Notes: generated by a model not told the origin, from the sequence alone. A stretch of DNA of 64,000 nt from Ischnura elegans (GCF_921293095.1 NC_060248.1:14402744-14466743), one strand, 5' to 3'; positions 23,624 through 34,747 are shown, counted from the stretch's first letter. Numbers and translations: made by a program.

Positions 23624-24601
23624 TTTTCAATGCAGGTCGTCAGAGGATAGGCGCGTTTCTAATTTTAAAATGTAGAAAAAAGGCAGGGTCTTATGTACAA
23701 ATTTAATTGGAATGTTCATGTACAAATTGAGGTCAGAGGACCTCTTTAAACACAACATTGGAAGTAATTTCACTATCCTCTGTTAAACGCCCATGATGAC
23801 TCATACTTACGTATCAACAGGAGACTTGAATGTGGAATCAGCCGCATTTTGATAAAAGTTATTTAAAGAATGCGAGATATTGTTGCAAGTGAACAAATGT
23901 ATCAGTTTGTGCGCCGTTAACGCCAGGAATATTTACCGATTTTTGTATTTTTTTGTTCTTTTTTATTATTTAAAAACCAATTTTAGGAAACAATAGCAAT
24001 ATTTAGGAATTAAGATGTGCCGTCGCATGTTCTCTGTTAAATTCTGTGCATTTTGGTACCTCATTTGTAGAGCTTGGTTAGGCATAAGTTGAGAAAAAGG
24101 TATCTATACAGTAGAAATAATATAGAGGATTGACCGAAGCGTCAAATTTAATGGAGAATTTCATTTCACAGGGACCCGTTTCTATTGTGTATGAGTGGAA
24201 CCTTTTATTGATCGCGAATTACCGACCGTAGACTTCGGCCGCGAATAATTGAAAACAAAACGAGTGACCGACATAAACGACCGTGTCGTTCGTCGGACTC
24301 GATCACACACAAGATGTCGATCGCGCGTTCTGGCCGCCCGCGACTGACCCAAGGTATTTAGGATATCAAGGCGACTGTATAGAGAAGGCCCATAGAAAGC
24401 TGATTTCTGTTGCCACTTTGGTCGAAATTTAGTCGGTTTTCAAAACTGTCCGCAACGCGGTCATGAGTGCAATGCGATCCATTTTTTCCAATATTTTGCA
24501 GTATTATCGTTGTAATTGCGAGGAATAGCATTGATTTTTTATGAATTTGATAGGTCAAATCATCATTAATATAAATTTTGTCTAATACTACTTATTGTAC
24601 C

Positions 24602-24735
24602 ATATTTCCCCGTGAAAATCGGATCAATTTGTCCATCAGCGACACGAGTGGCGACTTCTGTAAATCCATTTAAATTCGCGGTGGTTGACAACACATTCAG
24701 TGGCCGACTTGAGGATTCTCTTTTGTAATGTTCGT
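24602..24735. repeat. Dispersed repeat C, copy 2
   Basis: Second copy of 20070-20185, same orientation; diverged. Confidence 0.5.
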
Positions 24736-24989
24736 GTAGGATATATTGGATATAACAGGATGCCTATTATACGCACCTTGCGACTGACCCATCACTAGCC
24801 GCGAGTATTCGCCTCAAAGGAAAGAATTTCGGGGGCCTAAAGCCCTCAATTCTCCCCTCGTGGTTACGTGCCAGCCGAAGACTGGAACAGCGGAGCGATG
24901 GATGCCCTGGGCTCATAATCCTACGGCACAAAAGCTGGCTTCGAACGATAAGAATCAAGGTACAAATGGGCTCGGTCGCAAATTTTCTT

Positions 24990-25200
24990 TTGATCTCGCT
25001 TTTTATAATAAAGCGTGTAAAACAGCGAGACCCATATTTTTCCGTTTTTTTTTATCCTTCGCCTACTTTTGAGGTATCCCCCGAGAAAAATCGTCGGCCC
25101 AACTCATCCGAAGATAGGTAAGTGACGAACGACTGAGTTATTCGCTCAATTGTTTGAGCGATTTTATTCCTCAATCCCCAATTCCCTCTTCCTAAACGAA
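24990..25200. repeat. Dispersed repeat B, copy 2
   Basis: Diverged copy of 14340-14620. Confidence 0.45.
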
Positions 25201-25911
25201 TGAATTAACCATAACTCTCAAGAAATCACTTCCTTGCTCATGAAAAGTGAGAGATGAAAAAAACTCTCAGACCCTAACGGCGATGCTTCTTCCAAAAGAA
25301 TGATATACTTATTCACTCCTCCATCTCGCTCTACGCCCCCAACTGCGTAACTTTGTTTATCAAGCTCAACTATTACATCTTCCGAAAAAATGATCAAATA
25401 TACTCACTAAACAAAACACCCAACCGAAACAACATCCATGCCAATCATCCTTCCCCTTCAATAGCTAGGAAAGGTCCTCACTATGCTGCATCAGCAATAT
25501 GTCGCAATAACTCCCTCAAATCAAAGCTGCGTCCGGTCACAAGTTTTAGGACAAAGTTAGTGGCGCCACTTCTTCATTCCTTTTTCACTTTTTCCAGAAA
25601 CTACGGGGGGCGCCCGTCCCCTCCCACTTAATCAGCCACTGTTCGCAAGTCTTTAGTCAGGGTTAGACGCAGTGGAGTAACTAGTGGGGGGTTGAATCCC
25701 CCCCTCCCAAAGCCCCAAAGAGAAATTAAAAAATTATTTAAAACTATAGTCTAGTTCTGACTTATAATAACTGCATCTGCCTAGAGTCAAAATTTGAAAT
25801 GCCAAATATTAAAAGGAGAGGGAACTCGCTCAACATCAGAAAAAATCAGATGCAGAGAGAGGCTCGGGCTGACAAGGTACGAGGTTGAAGCGGACGCATG
25901 CGATTCCAGGA

Positions 25912-26030
25912 AAAGCGCAAAATAACGGATCTCCGGTTGGGGAGGTGAATTAGCAGATACATTAGGTATATTAGCAGATGAGCAGATAGAGGATTTCTCA
26001 GGAGACGGCGATGACTTTCATTCTCCTCTA
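25912..26030. repeat. Paralogous segment preserving an empty Rep-1 site
   Basis: This stretch (from tccaggaaaagcgcaaaa through gcagatagaggatttctcag) matches the DNA on both sides of Rep-1 copy 4 (26758-26802 and 27457-27512) but has no insertion. Here the sequence reads gaggtgaattagcag, whereas the filled copy reads gaggtgaa, the element, then ttagcag. Confidence 0.75.
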
Positions 26031-26802
26031 TGCGTGATGAATGAGGCCGAGGTGCTGCTGCGGTCATTTACCTGGGAAAGGAGGCCGATAATAGGGCAGA
26101 AATCCACGCAGGGGTGGAAACAATAGAGGGCTGAGAGTGAAAAGTAGAGGAAGAGGGAAATGAGTTCTAAGAAGCAGACGTACTGCAGGTGCGGACAGCG
26201 CGAAGGTTAAGTGGTAGGGCGACTATTTTTTTGGGAGGGGTACTTTTAAAAGTGAATGTCCTTTTCAATGAACGACAGTGTGCTTAAGAGCGATGGTACT
26301 GCCATTATCTTCAAACATATTCTTCCGGATAAAACTTGTTTGAAGTCTAAAGCAAAAAAAAGCTGATAAAATATTTTAACAGAGGAAGGATTCATATTTT
26401 CTTTCATCCCTTCTACTACGATCTGAGGGAAGACACGTCAGGAGTTTTACGTGAACTCTTGCAAGGCGGAACAACAAAATACTGCATCACATTGCCACCA
26501 AAAAGTCACAACTATAGTCGATAGCAACCACTGAACTAGCAAAATATCTCTCAAAGTCTCCTACGCTCCCACGCTGAGTGTGCAACCCCTAGCCGCGGTC
26601 TTCCCACAACCTGTTCGGGTTGCTATTGTCAATTGACGCTGTGACGTTATCGCTCTCTTCGTCCGCTGCCGAGTGGACGATAGGAAGAAGTGTAAATTTA
26701 TATTTTGGTATCCTTTTGGCGGTAACGAAATCATTAAAGGTGCATGGAATGCACAGGTTGCAGGAAAAGCGCAAAATGATGGATTTCGGTCGGGGAGGTG
26801 AA

Positions 26803-27456
26803 TAGGGTAGTTTCCTTCATCACAGAAAACGAAGGCATTGATTGCGATTCGTTTCCCACTATTAGTGTATTCATAATATACAAATTATTTGGTTTTAGAA
26901 ATACCGGTTTAGACGGTGATCAATTTTAACCTCATTTGAAAAAGGCCACATTGGCGCCCATGCGATGCCACTCCACGTGACGTCAAAGGGACCTAGTTTC
27001 TTTACGAGTAGATAGCAGTTACATCGTCTGAGATTACTAATGCATGCATGAGGCACAGATCTCGGGGAAACATGTCTTAATAATCATCAATTAAAACTGG
27101 CTTGAGGTCGGAAAATTTTCTTCGTTTGATAAGGTATTAATAATCCTTATATAAGCCAAGCGCTATCAGCTAGCAGGGTTCTCAGCTACCTGCTACCATC
27201 CTGCGTCGTATCAGCGCTCAGAACCTCGCCCCAAGGTCACCTCACTTGCGGCAGCGGGAACCAGAACGACGTCACACGGAGTTTTCTCATCATTCCTACT
27301 TAGCCGTCGCGTTTTCGCGCGCTTGAAATTTTTCACTTTTCATTTAATAGCGAAAAATAGATATCGTCATTAAAAAATCTACAAGCGTGAATTACGTACT
27401 CCAGGAGTAATAATCTTTCGATTTAGGCAATAAAAAAATAATAGGAAACCACCCTA
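26803..27456 (-). mobile_element. Rep-1 MITE, copy 4 (complete, inverted)
   Basis: A 654 bp copy with ends TAGGGTAGTTTCC and, inverted, TAGGGTGGTTTCC. It is the reverse complement of copies 1 and 2 over its full length. The flanks match the empty paralogous segment at about 25940. Confidence 0.88.
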
Positions 27457-27689
27457 TTAGCAGATACAGGGTGATTCCTCAGGAAACGACGATAACTTTC
27501 ATTCTCCTCCTGTCAAGGAGACCATGGACTGCGCCTTTGCTCGGAAGTCGAACAGCAATAGTAGGAAAAGGAATCTACCTGACAACGCTGGCAAGGAAGC
27601 AGCTGGTACCTCGGGAATATGTCCTAAAGCTTCTCAGTCAACTTCCAGCAAAAGCAAATTTGAATAGTATTTTGAGATAAAATCTTAGC

Positions 27690-28085
27690 AAAATTAAGGA
27701 AATATTGCTAAATGGAGGATATGCCAAAGCAAACTGAAACGAGTCGAGTTAAAAATGACTCATGACAGTGGCGCCGACTCCATGGGGCCTGAGGGGGTCC
27801 GAGTCCCCTAAAAAATTCGTTATGGGTGTGAGGAAAAAATGTGCCAGATAAATAAATGTGTCGATTTTCCCAGGAGTGTCCAGATATCGAGGTTCGGGTT
27901 CTAATGTTGATCATATGACTCTTCTAAAACGCTTAAAAACTTAAAACTCACTGCTTATAAAATTCCCCGGTTTGCCCCCCCCCCCAATATTTTGTATTAG
28001 TCGGCACCCTTGACTCATGATAACACTTCAGGATTGAAAAAGCATCTAAAAAGTTGCCACCTGAAAGAGCATAGTGTCATGTTTC
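27690..28085 (+). pseudogene. BED zinc-finger fragment of a hAT transposase, interrupted
   Basis: After removal of the 27766-28012 insertion, the plus strand gives ...ELKMTHDNTSGLKKHL then KSCHLKEH, the second half of a BED finger (N-T-S-x-L-x-x-H-L-x-x-x-H). A plausible but degraded first half (AK-KL context, cysteines mostly lost) lies at 27720-27757. The ORF decays after about 28085. It is probably the N-terminal DNA-binding region of a hAT transposase. Confidence 0.6.
27766..28012. mobile_element. hAT-type MITE inside the BED finger fragment
   Basis: A 247 bp element with inverted ends CAGTGGCGCCGACT and CAAGGGTGCCGACT. The 8 bp target duplication actcatga is perfect at 27758-27765 and 28013-28020. 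It has no coding capacity. Confidence 0.9.
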
Positions 28086-28129
28086 CTGATTCAGCGAGGA
28101 AACGGCTTTTGGTGCTAAATTTATTTTGG

Positions 28130-28256
28130 GGGAGACGAGACTTTCGTCTCGTCCGAGTGGAGACTGGGGTTCCCGAGACGAGACTTGAGACAATACCCGA
28201 GTTCAGAGAACGAGACTGCGACGAGACTGGATCAAGTTTCGTCTCGTCTCGCGGCA
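28130..28256. repeat. CGAGAC-rich cluster
   Basis: Many copies of GAGAC/GTCTC in both orientations occur over about 125 bp, ending gtctcgtctcgcggcaac. It resembles the subterminal, TIR-adjacent region of a DNA transposon, possibly that of the neighbouring BED fragment. Confidence 0.5.
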
Positions 28257-28299
28257 ACACCACCAAGCCATTGACCGCCATAAATGTAGTCCCTCTGAC

Positions 28300-28582
28300 C
28301 AGGGGCGCAGCTATAAATTAAGGCTAGGCTAGGAGAGTTTTAGGCACAACTAATACTTGGGAGTTAGGGGGTATAGAATACCCGCCAGGGGAAGCGAGAG
28401 GTGCTGGGACCTGCCCCAGAAAATTTTTTAGATAAATGGTGAGTTTTACTGCCTTCTGAGGGATATTTTTATAATCCTTACATTATTCTATAAGTAAAAT
28501 GGATTGAACTTAAAAATTTCTCTGAGCTCTGGGGGGGGGGGTGGGGGGTTTATCCCCCAAATCCCCCCTCGCTGCGCCACTG
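28300..28582. mobile_element. hAT-type MITE
   Basis: A 283 bp element with inverted ends CAGGGGCGCAGC and CAGTGGCGCAGC. A perfect 8 bp target duplication cctctgac lies at 28292-28299 and 28583-28590. There is a G-run near its right end and no ORF. Confidence 0.9.
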
Positions 28583-28590
28583 CCTCTGAC

Positions 28591-30950
28591 CTCTTTCTCG
28601 AGGTTCCGTTGGGAACACCCTAACCGCTGAGGGACGGAGTAAAGTTGTCGAGCAAAATTTTTGAATAGGCATTCGCAGTTATTTAAACAAGTACCTGCTA
28701 TATTAAGGTTTTACATAATTTCTGTTTGATTAGATATCAAACACCAAGTAAATCCGTCAATATCTATAAAATCTAAATTAGTCAAGCAGCTCCATTGGGG
28801 ACGATATTTGGAGGTAGGATTCGTAGCTCATTGTGATGGCGCCTACATGGACAAGAAAGTAGGGTTGCAAGACAGAAAGAGTTTGCGACATGAAGTTTGA
28901 GGAACTCAGGATACAGAGGGTACGCCGCAGCTGATAAATCTTAACAACTCACCAACTCTGATGACCTGGATACTAAATACTGGCAGCCTCTCGATTCTGC
29001 ATTCCTTCGATGATTGCTTGAAGTCCTTCGTTCTCGCTCATGTTCCATGAAGTTTACACACAAGGAATGCAACACCATTGTCCACGTGATCACATAGTCG
29101 AGCATGACACCTCTACAACGTGCATTTAACCATACACATATACTCACAAACTCGACACACTCCCCTCCCTGACTTTACGCGAAGGCCATCAGCGACAGAG
29201 TACGGTTTAAGTCTTCATTTGTTTTATTTCTCCGCCCCCTTTTACCCCAACGCATAATCAGGTGCAATTTTATCCGTGTTCGGAAGACAGAGCAAGATTG
29301 AAGCAATCTTTGATTGAAGCTATCCATGTACTATGGGGGAAAAAAGTACCCCGACAAAGTTTGTGCCACCACAATCGCCCCGCGGAATAGTGGGTTTCCT
29401 TTCTAGTGGGTTTTTATTCTTTGGTCAGCGAGGGAAAATCAAACAAGGCACACCATTTCCTACCTTCGTCGTCCAAATACGCGACCGACCACTGAGTCTC
29501 CCGCAACCCAGAGCATGACTCGCGATGAACTCCGTAGAATTGAGGCGCATTCGACGGCATCATGCGCGCACATTGGGAACGCTCCTCTGAATTTTCCTTC
29601 GCCTATCTCAACGAAACGGCAAAAATCACTACGGACCACAGCAAGCTTTCTCTTAAGCTAAACAAGTCAGGAAACGAGAAAATTTGGTGGGCCACATATT
29701 TGAATGCAGTTGATATTGAAGGAGTTTTAGCTTTTCCGGAAGGACTGACGAGCACATTGCCAGAACGCGTTTTTCTTTCGATCGAGAAGGATATGTTCCT
29801 ATCTTGATTTAAGATTCCTTTGTCAGCAGGCGAAAGTGGGAAAAGTAGTCAGCTTGTTGTAGGCAAGCTTAACACTAGCGGAAACATAGCGAAGGATGAA
29901 TAAAAATTGAAGTACCGGACTGATCGGAGTGTACTAACCGGAGAAACGCAAAAGGGAGGGTAATGAGGCATTGAAAATCGGAGAAGACCTCCACCTGAGA
30001 AGTGACCGATTAGGACCTAGGTGTACAACCGGAGATGTTGAAGCTGACATATAATACATCGAGGTGCTACTGAGATTTTTAATTTAATAAAAGGAGAGAT
30101 ATTGTCCCAAGTGCAGTTTGAATTCATTGGCGTATATTTTTCGTTCTTCATTTTTTTGTCCACATTAGTTTAGATATTTTATTTGACCCTTAAATATTGT
30201 CAAAAGTAATTTGACAGCGAAATGTTTCCATTGTTTTAATTTTACAAAATTGGTTTTCAAATAAATTGAAAAAAGTGAGGTATCAAACGGCATGAAATAA
30301 AAGTTTTTTGCCAAGGCCTAGGAAAAAATAAAATGTTAATTTTGTTTTACGATTTATGGAATTTATGGAATTTAACTCGAAAAATTGCGTGTCGTCAATT
30401 ATATTTGTAGCAATCATGTGCATGTCATCGAGGAAATTTTCAGTCGCAATTGACGCACTGAAACCTTTTAAAGTGATAATTGTTTCGGTATCACTGGTCA
30501 ACATAGATTTTGTTCTAGAGACGTTGTTGGCTGATCTTAGACGTAGTTTTCGCGCTGATTCCGAATATGTGATTAGATTCTTTCTATCACATCTAGTTTC
30601 TTTGGGACAGCTTAATGTATGTTTTCGCCTTTACGAAAGTAGTAATTTAATCCATTTATATATCGTGATAGCATGAGCAAGTGAAAATAAAACTTTCCTG
30701 CCAAAACATACTGCCCTAAGATGTCATGCGTTACCATCCTGTCAAAATATGTTTAAAATTGTACTATCCTATCGTTTTGTTCAAAGCAATGCTAACTCAG
30801 CTGCCCCTTATATTGGCATGTGACCAGCTGTCGGCGCGTGAAGACGTTTGTTTTCTCTGAATATAGCTTGAGAATTTTACTGCTCGCAGGAAATTACAGC
30901 TTATTATACTGTAATCGCTGAGAAGTGGCTTAGCTTTAATCAGGCCTAGA
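28591..30950. other. Intergenic, no supported gene
   Basis: No recognisable domain or repeat boundary was found. Open frames of 60-106 codons (for example 29562-29807 and 30356-30676, plus strand) lack family resemblance and splice context, so they are not annotated as genes. Confidence 0.4.
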
Positions 30951-30953
30951 TAG

Positions 30954-32203
30954 TGCGTGAACCATCCTGATGACTTTTGCTATGTATACGGTGAAATTAC
31001 TTTTAAGGCTCGAAGGCGGAAAATTACTCCCTTTTTCAGACAGTGTTGTAAGCTTTATTTTGACTTCCTGTAGAGTGGCCCAGATAAAGGAAGGGCTCCC
31101 CATGTGTTGTGTGGCACCAGTGTAGGGTTTCTTACTGGTTGGACTAAGGGAAAACGTCATAAGGAATTTGCCGTCCCCATGATTTGGCAAATCATTTTCC
31201 AGACTGTTATTTTTGTTGAAAAAATAAGTCAAAGTCAAAACAAACAGTAAAATATCCAGACAACTTTGAATCAGCGATACCACCGTTGCCTCACTCCGAA
31301 AATTTACAAGTGCCGGAACCAATTTTAGCGAAGATTCAGAAAGAAATCAATAACGTGATAATGAAGGATTCGGAAACTCGAAGGAATTTTAGGTGATTAG
31401 CGTTTGTTCATTTATACCTCCTAGGCTATTTTAAAGGCTAATCTCTTACTTAATGGCATCAATACTGTTAACTCATGAAACTGAAATGAAAGAATCTCAC
31501 GATATAATGCAGTTACTTTTAGAAAAAAATCACTACCAAAAATATAAATGGAAAATTTGTGGCCACTTGAAAGTAATTGTAATTTTACTAGGCTTGCAAC
31601 TTGGCTATACGAAATTTTGTTGCTTCATAATCGAATGGGATATCAGTGATAGAAAAAATTATTACTTGAAAAAACAATTGTCCGGAACGTAAAGAACTCG
31701 TTCCTGGATCCAAAAATGTCCTATGTCAGTCTTTAGTCCATCCAAAAAATATTCTTTTTCCACCTCTGCATATTAAATACGGACTTTTTTAAATTTTGTG
31801 AAATCCATGGACAAAAATAGTGATGGTTTAACTTATTTGAAACAAAAAGTTCTTCAATTAAGTAAGGCAAAGATCAAAGAAGGAACTTGTATTGGGGCAC
31901 AAATTAGGGAAGCGCTGAAGGATTCGAAATTTCTACAGCAATTGAGGTAATCGGAAAGAAGCGCGTGGAACGCATTCAGAAATGTATCCGAACATTTTTT
32001 AGGAAATATCATGGCTGAAAATTATCACGACCTGGTGGTTTATCGAATTAAAGCGTACCAAAAAATGGACTGCAATATAAATTTAAAAATATATTTATTC
32101 GATTCACACCTTGCCTTTTTCCAGCAAACCTCTGCGCGGACTTACCAGATGCTAAATATACGAGAAAATCCTATGAAAGTACCTATTTTGTCACATTTTT
32201 CAA
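30954..32203 (+). pseudogene. Decayed copy of a repeated invertebrate ORF family (unknown function)
   Basis: Frame-shifted plus-strand translation gives, in order, CVNHPDDFCYVYGEITFKAR, APHVLCGTSVGFLTGWTKGK, FAVPMIW, TVKYPDNFESAIPPLPHSEN (about 31230-31290), HLKVIVILLGLQLGYTKFCC (31560-31625), PKNILFPPLHIKYGLFK (31740-31795), KIKEGTCIGAQIREALKDSK, SAWNAFRNVSEHFLGN (about 31955-32005) and INLKIYLFDSHLAFF. The order matches a multi-copy, unnamed protein group I recall from several invertebrate genomes; I know no assigned domain name or function. Stops and frameshifts show it is dead. A Penelope-type palindrome is inserted directly after it. Confidence 0.65.
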
Positions 32204-32218
32204 TTCACGATTTATTTG

Positions 32219-32627
32219 ATCTTTCCATTCTATTCGGGTTTTTTCACCGCGTTTGTTGTATTTTAAAGACAACAGTTTCGCCGACGTTACAGTCGGCGTC
32301 TTCAGGTCGAAGGTAAAATTTTTGGAAAATTTTTCCACGTTTTATAGGCATAACATTTTTCGCATTATATAGGCGGCGGCGGCTGCTGATCCGCTGCTGC
32401 TCTCTCATTGGCCGGTTGTTCATCTCAGCAGCCGCCGCCGCCTATATAAGGCGAAAAATTTTATGCCTATAAAACGCGGAAAATTTTTCCAAAAATTTTA
32501 CCTTCGACCTGAAGACGCCGACTGTAACGCCGGCGAAACTGTTGTCTTTAAAATACAACAAACGCGGCGAAAAAACCCGAATAGAATGGAAAGATCATCT
32601 AACCAACGCCGCGAAAATCTTCGAACC
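32219..32627. mobile_element. Palindromic Penelope-terminus element (head-to-head)
   Basis: The arms 32219 to about 32385 and about 32433 to 32597 are near-perfect inverted repeats. The centre holds CCGCCGCCG-rich arms with TATATAA-like sequences, and each arm carries a hammerhead-like core. A perfect 15 bp direct repeat ttcacgatttatttg flanks it (32204-32218 and 32628-32642). No ORF is present. It resembles the 22.4 kb element without the ORF tail. Confidence 0.8.
32268..32313 (-). ncRNA. Hammerhead-ribozyme-like motif (32 kb palindrome, left arm)
   Basis: Minus strand: CTGAAGA core, stem II GCCGAC/GTCGGC with loop TGTAAC (six perfect pairs, one extra C before it), GAAA, then ctgttgtc with GAC/GTC available for stem I. 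The right arm (32501-32546, plus strand) has the same layout with one stem II mismatch (GCCGGC). Confidence 0.45.
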
Positions 32628-33187
32628 TTCACGATTTATTTGCTTAAATATCCTTGAACCCTTATTTAATTCGGCTGTCCTAAAGAAACTAGACGTGATA
32701 GAAAACATCTGAGCCCAGATTTGGAATCAGGACGAAAAGCACCTCTAGAATCACCCAACAACATTTCTAGGATAGAAAAAAGGTTTTTTGTTGGCCAGTG
32801 TATTTAGAGTAATTCCTGATGCTCAAAATCACTCCTCGCCATTGCTGCCTTGCAGATAACGTCTAGCGAATATTTATCCCGTAAATTTTCAAAGACGAGA
32901 AAATGAGGAAATGGAGATGGGCTTTGAGTGAATTTTTTACGAGTGCCAGAGTTGGTGCGAAGAGGGAACGGCAGGGCCGGCCTTAGCAGGTGCGGGGCTA
33001 GGGGCGAACCTTCAGTGCGGGGCCCTTCACTTAAAATATTAAACTCTATACCCCATCTACAAACTCGATCATTTTGAATCCCTGCCACTCTCTGGCTAAG
33101 TATGTGTTCCCCTCCCAAATTCAGGCTTCGTAATTACGCCGTTATGATACCATCACGCAGTTGAGTTCAAAATAGTATAATACAAAT

Positions 33188-34421
33188 CCACTCTGCTGTC
33201 CATGTGGACCAGGTTTCCCAACTGTCCTGGGCGTCTGATTTGCCTTGCCAGCATTCATGCTTCAAAGGCACGTCGTTCCTCTGGTGCGGGTCTCACGGTG
33301 TCAGTGTGCGCAATGCGCCGTCTTAAGGAAGCAGCCTCGGCCTCTTCCTTGGTGGGAGGTTGGCTGCAATGTCCGTGCTTGCGATGGGGCGCTTGTGGCG
33401 GTCCCAAGGCCGCACGGTTATCTCAGCCAGCCTGACGATTTCCCGGTATGTGGAGTGTCCGGCTTTCTCGAAGAACTCCGTGGAGAGTCTTGGAAGTAGG
33501 ACGTCCAGCGGCTCCAACTTTCCGTCTCGATGCATCTGCTCCACTCGGTCGTATCGGCCTCGGCTCAGGATGCATCGTAGTGCGTTGTTTTGCACCACTT
33601 GGATTCGTTGGAGGGTCGATTTGGGCACTCCGGACCATACAGGAGCTGCGTATGTGATGACGGGCAGCACGCAGCTTCTGTATAGTTTCCTTTTGGTGTC
33701 CATGCTGAGCACCGGCGGTTGTAGAATCGGCCGGAGTCGATTTAACGCCGCTTGTGCTTTTGCACGGACACGTTCTGCCTGTGGTCTCCAAAGCAGCTTC
33801 CGGTCCAGCAGCACTCCGAGGTAGGTGACCTCAGACTCCCACGGGATGTGGACTCCATTCACCGTGACACGGCCAACTCCCTGCGACGCTCCTTGGGCAG
33901 ACGGGTTGAACATGATGGCCTTGGTCTTGGTAGCGTTGACTCTTATCCGCCATCTTCGGTACCATTTGGTGACGTCGAAGATGGCTTCCTGTAGACCGTC
34001 TGCTGCTGCCCAGCCTTTCATGGATCTTGTCAGGAGCGCAGCGTCGTCTGCGCAGAGGGACAGGATCGTATTGCATCCGTGGTCCCTGGGGATGTCATGC
34101 GTGAAGATGTTGAAAAGAATTGGCCCGAGAACTGAACCCTGGGGAACGCCAGCATTGATGGGCTGGGTTCTGGATTCTGCCCCGAGCCAGTTCACGCTGA
34201 AGGTCCTGTCCTTCAGGTAGTCCCGGATGAGTCTGAGGATCCAGTCCGGGAAGTTGAGTCGGCTCATCTTCAGCAGGAGTCCTTGATGCCACACCCGGTC
34301 GAAGGCTTTCGAGATGTCGAAGAAAGCCCCCGCGACCGAGTGTTTCCTGTTGAAGGCGTCGGTGATGAAGTCCGTTGTCCGTGCCAGCTGCTGGACCGTT
34401 GAGTGCTCCTCGCGGAAGCCA
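33188..34421 (-). mobile_element. 5'-truncated Jockey-type LINE insertion
   Basis: Bounded by a perfect 12 bp target duplication tataatacaaat (33176-33187 and 34422-34433). The sequence begins inside the reverse transcriptase at GFREEHSTVQQL, and the 3' end (at 33188) lacks a poly(A) tail. The uninterrupted reading frame and perfect duplication indicate a recent insertion. Confidence 0.9.
33323..34420 (-). CDS. Non-LTR retrotransposon reverse transcriptase (5'-truncated)
   Basis: The frame is open from the truncation point at 34420 to a stop at 33323, about 365 codons. Motifs in order are GFREEHSTVQQL, FFDISKAFDRVWH (first catalytic Asp), NAGVPQGSVLGPILFN, LCADDAALL (the YxDD box with Cys at the aromatic position), then WRIRVNATKTK, VTYLGVLLDRKL and VITYAAPVWSG. 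This is the fingers/palm/thumb order of Jockey-clade LINE ORF2. The endonuclease and ORF1 are absent because of 5' truncation, so it cannot mobilise itself. Apparent plus-strand frames across it are antisense shadows. Confidence 0.88.
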   Translation of the reverse strand, partial: GFREEHSTVQQLARTTDFITDAFNRKHSVAGAFFDISKAFDRVWHQGLLLKMSRLNFPDWILRLIRDYLKDRTFSVNWLGAESRTQPINAGVPQGSVLGPILFNIFTHDIPRDHGCNTILSLCADDAALLTRSMKGWAAADGLQEAIFDVTKWYRRWRIRVNATKTKAIMFNPSAQGASQGVGRVTVNGVHIPWESEVTYLGVLLDRKLLWRPQAERVRAKAQAALNRLRPILQPPVLSMDTKRKLYRSCVLPVITYAAPVWSGVPKSTLQRIQVVQNNALRCILSRGRYDRVEQMHRDGKLEPLDVLLPRLSTEFFEKAGHSTYREIVRLAEITVRPWDRHKRPIASTDIAANLPPRKRPRLLP

Positions 34422-34747
34422 TATAATACAAATAAAATTTATAATTATATTTATTCATAAAATTCAAAAGCGCCCGCTCTCATTCATGTCAAGTTCTCTC
34501 ACTCGTTGTTATCACTCACACGACACATTACTATACTGACAAACGCAATTGCACAATAAAAATTACTGCATTATTATTCCTTTTTTCATAATATTATTTT
34601 TTGTCTAGGACGGACTTAACAATACAGTAATAGTTGAAATTGCGTTTTCAAAACTATCGTATACTTAAATTTTTTTTCACGAACGCGGGGTCCCCCAAAG
34701 CGCGGGGCCCGGGGCGGTCGCCCCGCCAGGCCGGCCCTGGGGAACGG

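Larger units (their letters stand above)
32972..34739. mobile_element. hAT-type element containing a nested LINE
   Basis: Inverted ends CAGGGCCGGCCT are identical at both termini. The 8 bp target duplication gggaacgg is perfect at 32964-32971 and 34740-34747. Removing the LINE and one copy of its duplication leaves about 520 bp with no transposase, so it is non-autonomous. Confidence 0.9.

Noticed and set aside
25560-25700. Candidate hAT ends (agccactg and cagtggagtaac with G-runs)
   Set aside because: Only isolated termini were seen; no matching partner end or 8 bp duplication could be paired.
30936-31322. 128-codon minus-strand ORF
   Set aside because: The plus strand here carries the ordered blocks of the decayed invertebrate family; the minus frame is a shadow.
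33360-34220. Long plus-strand open frames (up to 154 codons) opposite the LINE
   Set aside because: They are antisense shadows of the reverse transcriptase frame, which carries all the recognisable motifs.
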